From NCBI RefSeq assembly GCF_000720725.1, contig NZ_JOCQ01000179.1, positions 1 through 8,209 on the forward strand: a stretch of DNA of 8,209 bases. The letters are read 5' to 3'. A program made the translations under genes and the position numbers. Shown one piece after another: positions 1-6,881 of the stretch. The first letter of the stretch is position 1; every line of letters starts with the position of its first letter. Source of the stretch: Streptomyces rimosus subsp. rimosus. GTDB lineage: Bacteria; Actinomycetota; Actinomycetes; Streptomycetales; Streptomycetaceae. The notes beneath the pieces are model-generated. The model saw only the letters and a list, made by a program, of their open reading frames with translations, did no database searches and was not told the origin of the DNA.

Positions 1-91
1 GCCCGGTTACATTTCGAACCCGGAAGCTAAGCCTTTCAGCGCCGATGGTACTGCAGGGGGGACCCTGTGGGAGAGTAGGACGCCGCCGAAC
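1..91 (+). rRNA. 5S ribosomal RNA, 5'-truncated by the window edge
   Basis: This is the 3' three quarters of a 5S rRNA, a component of the large ribosomal subunit. The sequence has the Streptomyces-type core: the GAACCCGGAAGCTAAGCC stretch of helix III, the GCGCCGATGGTACTGC stretch, and a 3' end of GAGAGTAGGACGCCGCCGAAC. About 28 nt of the 5' end is missing because the window starts inside the gene. Loop C reads CATTTCGAACCC, where I recall CATTCCGAACCC as usual for Streptomyces. This may be a natural variant or an error near a contig edge. The 3' end is followed by a T-run and a strong hairpin terminator, consistent with the last gene of an rrn operon. Confidence 0.95.
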
Positions 92-100
92 AATTTTTCC

Positions 101-136
101 GGGGAAGCCCCGCACCGTATGGTGCGGGGCTTTTCC
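101..136 (+). terminator. Intrinsic terminator of the rRNA operon
   Basis: A perfect 12-bp stem (105-116 with 121-132) closes on a GTAT tetraloop. It extends to 16 bp if two G-U pairs and two further G-C pairs are counted, and its 3' side ends in TTTT (131-134). It lies about 10 nt after the 5S end, and a second T-run (93-97) precedes it. This is the expected end of rrn transcription. The downstream acetyltransferase gene begins only 30 nt past it. Confidence 0.9.
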
Positions 137-154
137 GCGTTTGCGGTGTGAAAG

Positions 155-160
155 AAGGAG
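155..160 (+). promoter_or_regulatory. Ribosome binding site fixing the GTG start at 167
   Basis: AAGGAG lies 6 nt before the GTG at 167. It is the only well-spaced Shine-Dalgarno sequence near the possible starts. The later in-frame ATG at 203 has a GGAG only 2 nt upstream, which is too close. Confidence 0.75.
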
Positions 161-166
161 CGACCT

Positions 167-745
167 GTGGCCAGGGGGATGGGCTGCTGGGATGCTGGAG
201 CGATGGGGTATCTGATCAGGCCGGTGAAGGCGGACGAGTGGAAGCGGCTCAGGGAGCTCCGGCTGGCGGCCCTCGCCGATCCGGTCGCGCGCATCGCCTT
301 CAACGAGCCGTTCGACAAGGTCGCGGCGTACCCGGACGAGGTGTGGCAGCGGCGAGCGGGCCGGAGCGACGAGGACCGGGACCCGCTGACGTTCATCGGT
401 GAGGGCCCGGACGGCGGTTGGGGCGGCATGGTCGTCGTACTCGTCGAGAAGGAAGGCGCGGACGAGCTGGGCGGCGAGGAGCCGTGGGCCCACATCGTCG
501 GCGTCTACGTACGTCCGGAACACCGTGGCACCGGGCTGGCCCGCGAACTGTTCGCGGCGGCGGTCGAGTGGGCGTGGAGCCGCTCCGAGCCGGCGGTGGA
601 GCGCGTACGGCTCTGGGTGCACGAGGAGAACGAGCGGGCGCTGGCGCTCTACCGGTCACTCGGCTTCGTGGAGACCGGCCGGACGATGGCCGACCCGAAG
701 GACGGCACCGCCGTCGAACACGAGATGGCGCTGGAGCGCGCGTAA
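167..745 (+). CDS. GNAT-family N-acetyltransferase
   Basis: This 192-residue protein is predicted to be a cytoplasmic enzyme that moves an acetyl group from acetyl-CoA to an amine; the substrate cannot be told from sequence. The core begins with YLIRPV (15-20) and an Arg/Leu-rich first helix. Motif A is VGVYVRPEHRGTGLA (111-125), which contains the acetyl-CoA pyrophosphate-binding signature R-x-x-G-x-A (R120, G123, A125). Motif B follows as VRLWVHEENERALALYRSLGF (147-167), with the usual Asn-x-x-A and Tyr before LGF. The length fits a single GNAT domain. GTG 167 is chosen because of its AAGGAG site. The first 13 residues are poorly GNAT-like, so the ATG at 203 (179 residues) remains possible. 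The gene follows an rRNA terminator closely, has no obvious promoter of its own, and converges on the secretion operon. Confidence 0.9.
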   Translation: MARGMGCWDAGAMGYLIRPVKADEWKRLRELRLAALADPVARIAFNEPFDKVAAYPDEVWQRRAGRSDEDRDPLTFIGEGPDGGWGGMVVVLVEKEGADELGGEEPWAHIVGVYVRPEHRGTGLARELFAAAVEWAWSRSEPAVERVRLWVHEENERALALYRSLGFVETGRTMADPKDGTAVEHEMALERA

Positions 746-765
746 CCGGCCCGAAGCCGCACCGG

Positions 766-2478
766 TCAGCCCGGCAGGGCGTGGTGCGGCCAGCGGGCGC
801 GGGCCTGTTCCTGGGAGCGCAGCGTGACCAGCGTCAACAGCCCCTGCTCGCGCCCGGTTTCAAGGAGGCCGGGCAGCGCCGGGAACGGTGCGAGCGCCGC
901 AATGTCATGCAGGACGAGGGTGAGTGGTGGGTCGAGCCGACCGGCGGATGACCGTTCGGCCATGCGGCGGCCGCGCTCGACCACGTTGGAGAGGAGCGCG
1001 ATGAGCAGCGGCATCGCGCCCGGAGTGGTCCGCGGATCCTCGATGGATTCCCCTGCCACGTAGAGCGTTCCCCCTTCGTCGATGAAAGATTCGAGAAGAA
1101 GGGCATCGGATCGCGCCGGATTGCAGGCGTCCCGGATATGGATCGAGGAGAGGCACGCCAGCGTGCGGGACACCAACTCCTGCGCTATCTCCCGGCGTTC
1201 CGCATGTGCGGTCAGTACGGACTCCAGCTCGCCCGCCTGGCCCGGCGACGCCTTCCGGTTCGTACGCAGGACACGTACCGGCTCGTGCGCGGCGCCGCTG
1301 GTGTGCGCCCAGCGGTGCAGCTGGCGGAAGGGCCGCCCGTCCACCGCGGCGGCATGCAGCCAGCAGCGCAGCAGGGTCGTCGCGGCATCGGCCACCGCCG
1401 AGTCGAGGACGCTGGAGGGCCGTACGGGGGTGAGCAGCGCGGCCGCGCGGGCGGCGGCGACGCCGATGTCCTCGCAGCCGGACGTCGGGGACCAGCGCAG
1501 CCGGGCCGGGGTGTCCAGCAGATGCTGCGGGTCGTAGGTCAGCAGCGGGCCCAGCTTGGCGCGGGCGTCCTTGGTGTCGGCCCAGAGCGCCGGGTCGGTG
1601 GTGGCCACGACGAGAGGGCCCTCGGCCGCGGTGATGGCGGCCGAGGCGAGTGCGCCGGCTTCGCGGCGGTCGGTGCCGTAGTGGACGAGCGGGGCGGACG
1701 CGGGGACCGGCCCGGGAGCGCCGAGAGCGGTGGCCAAAGGTGCGGGGGCAGGAGCAGGAGCAGGGGCAGGCGCAGGCGCGAGGGTGAGTGGGGGTGCTGG
1801 AGCGACGGAAGGAGCCGGTGGCGCCGGCGCGGGGACCGGGGCAGCTGGTGCCGCCGCTGAGGTGCCTGAATTCGCCGCGGGGGCGTCCGGAACGGTTGAG
1901 GAGGGCTCCGGAACGGGTATGGGCGTCGCCGATGCTGCCTGGGCCGATGCAGCCGGAGCCGGTGCTGCCGGGGTCGATGCTGCCGGGGCCGCGGTGATCG
2001 CCTCGGCTGTCTCAGGGCCGCTCGCAGGCGTCCCCCCACCCGGCGCGTTGCTCTCGGCACCTGCCCGCCGGTTGGCCCGTACCACCCGGTAGCGGGCGAT
2101 CGTCCCCATGGCGAAGACCGTCAGGACGACCAGGGTCAGCAGCTCGCTGATGAGGATGCCCCAGAACAGGCCGTACCCGGAGAGCTGCGCGGCGGGGGTG
2201 TCGGGCCAGGCGGCCGGGAGGTCGTGCGGGGCGGTTATGAGGCTGCGCAGGGCCAGCGGCGTACGGGTGAAGGTCACGCCGTCCGGCCAGGCGCCGTGTG
2301 TGAAGAGCCCGGCCAGGCCCGTCGCCGTCCAGGTCAGCACGGTCAGGCCGAGGAGGAAGGCGAGGACGCCGATCAGGAGGGAGTCGGGTACGCCCCGGCC
2401 CCGTCCGCCGCCCGGGTCCCCCACGCCTCCCGCACCGGCATGCCCCTGCCCCCGCCCGTTCCCGTATCCCCGCGTCAC
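766..2478 (-). CDS. VirD4/TraG-like coupling protein with degenerate ATPase motifs
   Basis: This 570-residue membrane protein is the last gene of the operon. GTG at 2478 overlaps the previous gene's TGA as GTGA, so translation is probably coupled; no strong Shine-Dalgarno is visible. A Gly-rich N-terminus (1-32) precedes two membrane helices (about 34-58 and 105-127), matching the anchor of type IV coupling proteins. An Ala/Pro-rich linker runs from about 140 to 262. The remainder resembles VirD4/TraG: GPLVVATTDPALWADT (287-302), RWSPTSGCED (328-337), and a C-terminal block LHDIAALAPFPALPGLLETGREQGL (523-547), which matches the Walker B region and following helix of TraG proteins. The Walker A position (about 265-277) reads HYGTDRREAG, without GK(S/T), and the Walker B pair is HD rather than DE. 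It may therefore be a non-hydrolysing scaffold or substrate receptor. The family link is a recognition by eye. Confidence 0.8.
   Translation of the reverse strand: MTRGYGNGRGQGHAGAGGVGDPGGGRGRGVPDSLLIGVLAFLLGLTVLTWTATGLAGLFTHGAWPDGVTFTRTPLALRSLITAPHDLPAAWPDTPAAQLSGYGLFWGILISELLTLVVLTVFAMGTIARYRVVRANRRAGAESNAPGGGTPASGPETAEAITAAPAASTPAAPAPAASAQAASATPIPVPEPSSTVPDAPAANSGTSAAAPAAPVPAPAPPAPSVAPAPPLTLAPAPAPAPAPAPAPLATALGAPGPVPASAPLVHYGTDRREAGALASAAITAAEGPLVVATTDPALWADTKDARAKLGPLLTYDPQHLLDTPARLRWSPTSGCEDIGVAAARAAALLTPVRPSSVLDSAVADAATTLLRCWLHAAAVDGRPFRQLHRWAHTSGAAHEPVRVLRTNRKASPGQAGELESVLTAHAERREIAQELVSRTLACLSSIHIRDACNPARSDALLLESFIDEGGTLYVAGESIEDPRTTPGAMPLLIALLSNVVERGRRMAERSSAGRLDPPLTLVLHDIAALAPFPALPGLLETGREQGLLTLVTLRSQEQARARWPHHALPG
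1748..1777. repeat. Five tandem GCAGGN hexamers coding for the Ala-Pro linker
   Basis: Five consecutive 6-bp units (GCAGGA twice, GCAGGG, GCAGGC twice) lie inside the coupling-protein-like gene. On the minus strand each encodes one Ala-Pro dipeptide, forming the PAPAPA core of the linker between the membrane anchor and the soluble domain. The repeat can expand or contract by 6 bp without a frameshift. Confidence 0.85.
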
Positions 2479-3905
2479 GCCACCGTCTCGCTCGACTCGT
2501 CCCGGAACTGCCGCTGCATCGCGATCGCCTCGGCCCGCTGTTCGGCGTCCGCGTCCGCCGCCCGCCCGATGGCGAGCGCTTCCTCCGTCATCGTGGCGGA
2601 GGTCTCGGTCATCGCCCGGTCGGTGTAGACCAGCGGCCGTTCCGCCTCGGTGATCAGGTGTTTGACGACCTGGACGTTGCCGTTGACGTCCCACACCGCG
2701 ATGCCGGGCGTGAGCGTCGGGATGATCTCGACCGCCCAGCGGGGCAGGCCCAGGACGCCGCCGGTGGCCCGTGCCTCGTCGGTCTTCTGGGCGTAGATCG
2801 TACGGGTGGAGGCCATCTTCAGGATTGCCGCGGCCTCCTTCGCGGCGGCGCCGTCCACCACGTCACTGAGGTGGTGGACGACGGCGACGAAGGACAGGCC
2901 GAGGCGGCGGCCGAATTTCAGCAGCCGCTGGAAGAGCTGGGCCACGAATGGCGAGTTGATGATGTGCCAGGCCTCCTCGACCAGGAAGATCCGTTTCTTC
3001 CGGTCGGGCCGGATCCACGTGTGCTCCAGCCAGACGCCGACGATGGCCATCAGGATCGGCATCGCGATCGAGTTGCGGTCGATGTGCGACAGGTCGAAGA
3101 CGATCAGCGGCGCGTCCAGGTCGATGCCGGCCGTGGTCGGGCCGTCGAACATGCCGCGCAGGTCACCGTCCACCAGGCGGTCGAGCACCAGCGCCACGTC
3201 CAGGCCCCAGGCCCGTACGTCGTCTATGTCGACGTTCATGGCCTCCGCCGACTCCTCCTCGGGGTGGCGGAGCTGTTCGACGATGTCCGTCAGTACCGGC
3301 TGGCGGTTGGTGATGGTCTCGTTGACGTACGCGTGCGCCACCTTGAGCGCGAAGCCGGAGCGCTCGTCCAGGCCGCGGCCCATGGCGACCTCGATGATCG
3401 TACGGAGCAGGGCCAGCTGCCCGGTCGTGGTGATCGACGGGTCGAGGGGGTTGAGGCGGATGCCGCCGTTGAGGGCGGCGGTGGGATCCAGGCGGATGGG
3501 GGTGATGCCGAGCTGCTGGGCGATCAGGTTCCACTCGCCGACCCCGTCCTCGCCCTGCGCGTCCAGCACGACCACCTGCCGGTCGCGGAACCGCAGCTGG
3601 CGCAGGACGTACGTCTTCTCCAGCGCCGACTTGCCGTTGCCGGACTCGCCGAGGACGAGCCAGTGCGGCGCCGGCAGCTGCTGGCCGTACAGCTGGAACG
3701 GGTCGTAGATATAGCCCTTGCCGCTGTAGACCTCGCGGCCGATGATCACGCCGGAGTCGCCCAGGCCGGGTGCCGCGGTCGGCAGGTAGACCGCCTGGGC
3801 CTGGCCGGTGGAGGTCCGTACCGGCAGCCGTGTCGTCTCCACCTTCCCGAACAGGAAGCTGGTGAACGCCTCGGTGAGTGCCGCGAGCGGATCGAGCATG
3901 GCCAT
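2475..3905 (-). CDS. VirB4-like ATPase (motor domain only)
   Basis: This 476-residue protein is read as the ATPase domain of a type IV secretion system, which would power substrate transfer or assembly at the inner face of the membrane. Walker A is GESGNGKS (86-93), preceded by HWLVLG as in VirB4/TraC proteins. Walker B is RIFLVEEAWHII (305-316), with Glu in place of the usual Asp. The segments LDAQGE (114-119), LNPLDP (151-156), FGRRLGLSFVAVVH (331-344) and TRTIYAQK (367-374) follow the VirB4 order. There is no signal peptide or membrane helix. ATG 3905 is chosen because GGAGG lies 10 nt upstream; a second ATG at 3899 is less well placed. A longer N-terminal extension would overlap the preceding gene and have no such site. 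VirB4 proteins are usually about 800 residues; the N-terminal half is here apparently supplied by the upstream gene. Confidence 0.9.
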   Translation of the reverse strand: MAMLDPLAALTEAFTSFLFGKVETTRLPVRTSTGQAQAVYLPTAAPGLGDSGVIIGREVYSGKGYIYDPFQLYGQQLPAPHWLVLGESGNGKSALEKTYVLRQLRFRDRQVVVLDAQGEDGVGEWNLIAQQLGITPIRLDPTAALNGGIRLNPLDPSITTTGQLALLRTIIEVAMGRGLDERSGFALKVAHAYVNETITNRQPVLTDIVEQLRHPEEESAEAMNVDIDDVRAWGLDVALVLDRLVDGDLRGMFDGPTTAGIDLDAPLIVFDLSHIDRNSIAMPILMAIVGVWLEHTWIRPDRKKRIFLVEEAWHIINSPFVAQLFQRLLKFGRRLGLSFVAVVHHLSDVVDGAAAKEAAAILKMASTRTIYAQKTDEARATGGVLGLPRWAVEIIPTLTPGIAVWDVNGNVQVVKHLITEAERPLVYTDRAMTETSATMTEEALAIGRAADADAEQRAEAIAMQRQFRDESSETVA

Positions 3906-3915
3906 GACGTACGCG

Positions 3916-3920
3916 CCTCC
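3916..3920 (-). promoter_or_regulatory. Ribosome binding site for the VirB4-like ATPase
   Basis: On the minus strand GGAGG lies 10 nt before ATG 3905, inside the 22-nt gap after the TAA of the preceding gene. It decides the start in favour of MAMLDPLAAL. Confidence 0.75.
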
Positions 3921-3927
3921 CAGCGGC

Positions 3928-5490
3928 TTAGCGGCGGATCCCGGTCGCGAACGGCAGCGTGTTGACAAAGGCGCGGTGGTGTTCCCGGTCGCACCACTCC
4001 AGTTTGAGGTAACTCTTGCCCGCCGAGGCGCGGATGGTGCGCTTGTCGCGGGCCAGCGCCTCCGGCGAGCGGGCGGAGACGGTGATGTAGCCGACCAGAT
4101 TGACGCCCGCCGCGCCCGAGGCCAGGTCCTCGCCGCGCTGGTCGACGCGGCCGTGGTGGGCCACGTCGCGCGGGTCGACCACCCGGTTCATCTTGGCGGC
4201 CCGGCTGGCCTCCGCGTCGTCGTTGGTCTTCTCGGTCAGCATCCGCTCGATCGCGATCTCGGTGGGCTCCAGGTCCATGCAGACCGCCACCGTACGGATG
4301 ACATCGGGCGTGTGCACAAGCAACGGAGCCAGGAAGTTGACGCCGACCGGGGTCAGCGGCCACTCCTTGACCCAGGCGGTGGCGTGGCACCACGGCGCGC
4401 GGGTGGTCGACTCGCGGGTCTTGGCCTGGAGGTACGTCGGTTCCATCGCGTCCAGCTCGGCCGGCCAGGCGTTGCGCTTGGTCATGGCCTGGATGTGGTC
4501 GATGGGGTGGTCCGGGTCGTACATGGAGTGCACCAGGGACGACAGCCTGCTCTGCCCGAGGGGCTGCCGTACGCGGATGTCGGCCTCGGCCAGCCGCGCG
4601 CAGATGTCGGTCAGCTCGCGCGCCATGACGACGGCCAGGCCCGCGTCCCGGTCCAGCTTGCGGCGGATCAGCCCGCCGTTGTGCAGCTGCGCGGCGCGCG
4701 CCATGGTCTGTGCCTCGGCGGCCAGTTCGCGGGTGTAGTGCATGCAGGCGACCAGGTAGGCGCGGTGCTGCTCGGAGGAGGTGGAGACCATGGACTGGAG
4801 CTGGTCGTAGGAGTCGCGGAGCCATTCCGGGGCCTGCGCGTCGCCGCGCTGGGCCACGTCCTTGGCGTGCGCGTCCGGGTCGGCGGGGAGCGTACGGGCC
4901 AGCATCTGCAGGCGGGTGACGAAGCCGTCCCCGTTGGCGACGTGCTTGAGCAGCGTGCCGAACCGCTCGACCAGCGCCTCCTGGTCCTCACTGTCGCGCA
5001 GGCCGACGCCCGGGCCCTCGATCTCGATGGCGGCGGTGACCGTACGGCGGTCGGCGTGCAGCAGCACGGCGATCTCGTCCGGGCCGAACGGCGCGGTCAG
5101 CCAGTTGATACGGCCGATGCCGGGCGGCGGGCCGATCTCCACCTCCCGGCCGTCCAGGCGGATGCCCGCCTCGGCGGCGCCGGAGCGGTAGGTGGTGCCG
5201 CGGCGGACCGTGCGCCGGTAGCTGCGGTTGATCTCGAACCACTTGTAGAAGGTACGGCCGCGGTACGGGAAGTAGACCGCGGCGATCGCCAGCAGCGGGA
5301 AACCGGTCAGGCTGGCGATCCGCAGCGACAGCACCGGCACCAGCAGGCCGCACAGCATGCCCAGGAACGCGCCCGCGATGATCAGCGCGATCTCGCCGGT
5401 CTCGCGGTTCTTGCCGACGATCGCGTTCGGCCGGGCGCGGCCGATCAGATACGTGCGGCGGGGCGTGAGCGGGTGCGACTGGGTCGTCAA
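3928..5490 (-). CDS. SCO6880/PrgI-type protein, VirB3 plus VirB4 N-terminal domain-like
   Basis: This 520-residue inner-membrane protein is of the type that NCBI, as I recall, names SCO6880 family. A short basic N-terminus leads to two closely spaced hydrophobic helices (about 34-54 and 61-76), ending in FPYRGRTFYKWFEINRSYRR, the layout of PrgI/VirB3 proteins. The remaining roughly 440 soluble residues have no P-loop. They match in position and character the N-terminal domain of VirB4, which in classical systems is fused to the motor domain. The next gene supplies that motor domain, so I infer that the two proteins form one split VirB4. TTG 5490 is used: it overlaps the upstream TGA as TTGA and has GGAGG 9 nt before it. 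The nearby GTG at 5500 is out of frame. The soluble region contains several Trp and Cys residues but no catalytic motif that I recognise. Confidence 0.82.
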   Translation of the reverse strand: MTTQSHPLTPRRTYLIGRARPNAIVGKNRETGEIALIIAGAFLGMLCGLLVPVLSLRIASLTGFPLLAIAAVYFPYRGRTFYKWFEINRSYRRTVRRGTTYRSGAAEAGIRLDGREVEIGPPPGIGRINWLTAPFGPDEIAVLLHADRRTVTAAIEIEGPGVGLRDSEDQEALVERFGTLLKHVANGDGFVTRLQMLARTLPADPDAHAKDVAQRGDAQAPEWLRDSYDQLQSMVSTSSEQHRAYLVACMHYTRELAAEAQTMARAAQLHNGGLIRRKLDRDAGLAVVMARELTDICARLAEADIRVRQPLGQSRLSSLVHSMYDPDHPIDHIQAMTKRNAWPAELDAMEPTYLQAKTRESTTRAPWCHATAWVKEWPLTPVGVNFLAPLLVHTPDVIRTVAVCMDLEPTEIAIERMLTEKTNDDAEASRAAKMNRVVDPRDVAHHGRVDQRGEDLASGAAGVNLVGYITVSARSPEALARDKRTIRASAGKSYLKLEWCDREHHRAFVNTLPFATGIRR

Positions 5491-6881
5491 CGCCCGTCAC
5501 CTCCTGGAGTCTTGCCAGTGCGGGCGGTGCTGGAGGAGCCCGTGCTCGAACCGGGGGACGGATGCGTACGGGATGCGGGGGCGGAGGGGGCCGGGGCGCG
5601 GCCGCCGCCCCCGGAGGAGCCGCTGTTACGGCTGCTGTGGGCGGCCACACCGCCGGACACCGCGTCCGCGGGCCGGGCCTGGCCGCCGCTCTGCTCCGGG
5701 CCGCCGCCCCCGCCGGACCTGCGGGAGCTGTGCGTCTTGATGCCCTGGGACACCAGTGCGGCGGGCGAGGAGATCACGGCGGCGGCCTGCGAACCCTCGG
5801 TGGCCTGCTTCTTGTTCGCGCGGGCGGAAGCCATCTCGTCGCCGAAGCCGGGGACGAAGCGGTAGATCACGGCGCTGGCGAAGATGGCCAGCAGGATGAT
5901 CGCCAGGCCGGAGACCACGGCGGAGAAGGAGTTCGGGCCGTCACCGGAGGACAGGGCGCCGGCGATTCCCAGCACGATCACGATGACCGGTTTCACCATG
6001 ATCACGGCGATCATGATGCCCGCCCAGCGGCGGACATGGCCCCACATGTTCTTGTCGACCAGGCCCGCGTAGACGACCGTGCCGAGCAGCGCGCCCACGT
6101 ACAGCAGGGCGGCGCGGATCACCAGCTCCAGCCACAGCACGCCGGCCGCGAGCACGGACACCAGCGAGACCACGATCAGCATGATCGGGCCGCCGCCGAT
6201 GTCGGTGTCCTTCTTCAGGGCCCCGGCGAACGCGCCGAAGAACGTGTCGGTCTGCGCGCCGGTGCCCTTCGCGATGATCTCGGTGATCCCGTCGGTGGCC
6301 GAGACGACGGTGTAGAGGATCAGCGGCGTGAACGCGGAAGCCAGCACGGTCAGCCACAGGAACCCGATCGCCTCGCTGATCGCCTCGGTCAGCCGCACGC
6401 CGCGTACGGCCCGCTTGGCGACGGCGAGCAGCCACAGCACGAGCGTCAGCACGGTCGAGGCGGCGAAGACGACGGCGTACTGCTTCAGGAACGCGGCGTT
6501 GGTGAAGTCGACCTGGGAGGTGGCCTTCACGGCGTCGGACAGCTTGTCGACGATCCACGCGGCGGCGTTGGCACAGCCCTTGGCGAGGGAGGTGAGGGGG
6601 TCGAGGGGGTTGTTGTCGGTGAGGCCGCCGGGGGATTTGGGGGCGGTGGCGCCGGACTTGTCGCCGTTCTGGCAGTACTCCCGGGCCATGCCGCGGATGA
6701 GGTCGCAGGGGTCGTCGCTCGGGGAAGGGCTCGCCGAGGGGCTTGCAGGCGCGCTGCCCGTAGGGGTGGGAGTAGGAGTGGGCGCCGCGAAGGCGCGGGA
6801 CGCCACGAGCAGGACGGCAGTCTGCACACCCGTCACCAGCGCAGTGAGGGAGAGAGCACGACGGCGATGGTTAGCGGGCAT
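5487..6881 (-). CDS. VirB6/TrbL-like polytopic channel protein with signal peptide
   Basis: This 464-residue protein probably forms the membrane core of the transfer channel. A classic signal peptide is visible: RRR at 6-8, a hydrophobic stretch to about 28, and AFA before a cleavage after residue 32. The mature protein starts with a Pro/Thr/Ser linker (33-57) and an extracytoplasmic part with three Cys (C59, C70, C103). About six hydrophobic segments follow, near 135-155, 170-194, 231-251, 254-274, 286-310 and 318-342; one may be re-entrant. The tail (about 343-464) is Ser/Gly/Pro-rich and disordered-looking, with repeated AxxSSR-SG blocks. VirB6/TrbL proteins share the helix content but little sequence, so this call rests on topology and on the neighbouring genes. 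ATG 6881 overlaps the upstream gene by 11 nt and has GGAGGG 7 nt before it. Confidence 0.8.
   Translation of the reverse strand: MPANHRRRALSLTALVTGVQTAVLLVASRAFAAPTPTPTPTGSAPASPSASPSPSDDPCDLIRGMAREYCQNGDKSGATAPKSPGGLTDNNPLDPLTSLAKGCANAAAWIVDKLSDAVKATSQVDFTNAAFLKQYAVVFAASTVLTLVLWLLAVAKRAVRGVRLTEAISEAIGFLWLTVLASAFTPLILYTVVSATDGITEIIAKGTGAQTDTFFGAFAGALKKDTDIGGGPIMLIVVSLVSVLAAGVLWLELVIRAALLYVGALLGTVVYAGLVDKNMWGHVRRWAGIMIAVIMVKPVIVIVLGIAGALSSGDGPNSFSAVVSGLAIILLAIFASAVIYRFVPGFGDEMASARANKKQATEGSQAAAVISSPAALVSQGIKTHSSRRSGGGGGPEQSGGQARPADAVSGGVAAHSSRNSGSSGGGGRAPAPSAPASRTHPSPGSSTGSSSTARTGKTPGGDGR
5500..5504 (-). promoter_or_regulatory. Ribosome binding site deciding a TTG start
   Basis: On the minus strand GGAGG lies 9 nt before TTG 5490, inside the end of the upstream gene. 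It supports the rare TTG start over other candidates. Confidence 0.75.

Noticed and set aside
745..766. ACCGG/CCGGT hairpin between the convergent genes as a bidirectional terminator
   Set aside because: It is only 5 bp of stem with a 12-nt loop, has no T-run on either strand, and overlaps one stop codon.
2479..2694. A 72-residue N-terminal extension of the VirD4-like protein, from an ATG at 2694
   Set aside because: It lies wholly within the ATPase gene in another frame, reads as Arg/Gly-rich shadow translation, and ends exactly where GTG 2478 forms the GTGA coupling.
3906..3968. A longer N-terminus for the VirB4-like ATPase from 3968
   Set aside because: It overlaps the end of the upstream gene, has Arg/Ser-rich shadow composition, and bypasses the well-spaced GGAGG before ATG 3905.
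3808..5865. Plus-strand open frame of 685 codons, antisense to three operon genes
   Set aside because: It has Arg/Gly/Asp/Val-rich composition without any domain, and it crosses gene boundaries. Long antisense frames are normal in very high-GC DNA. The same applies to plus-strand frames at 2658-3965 and 5562-6887.
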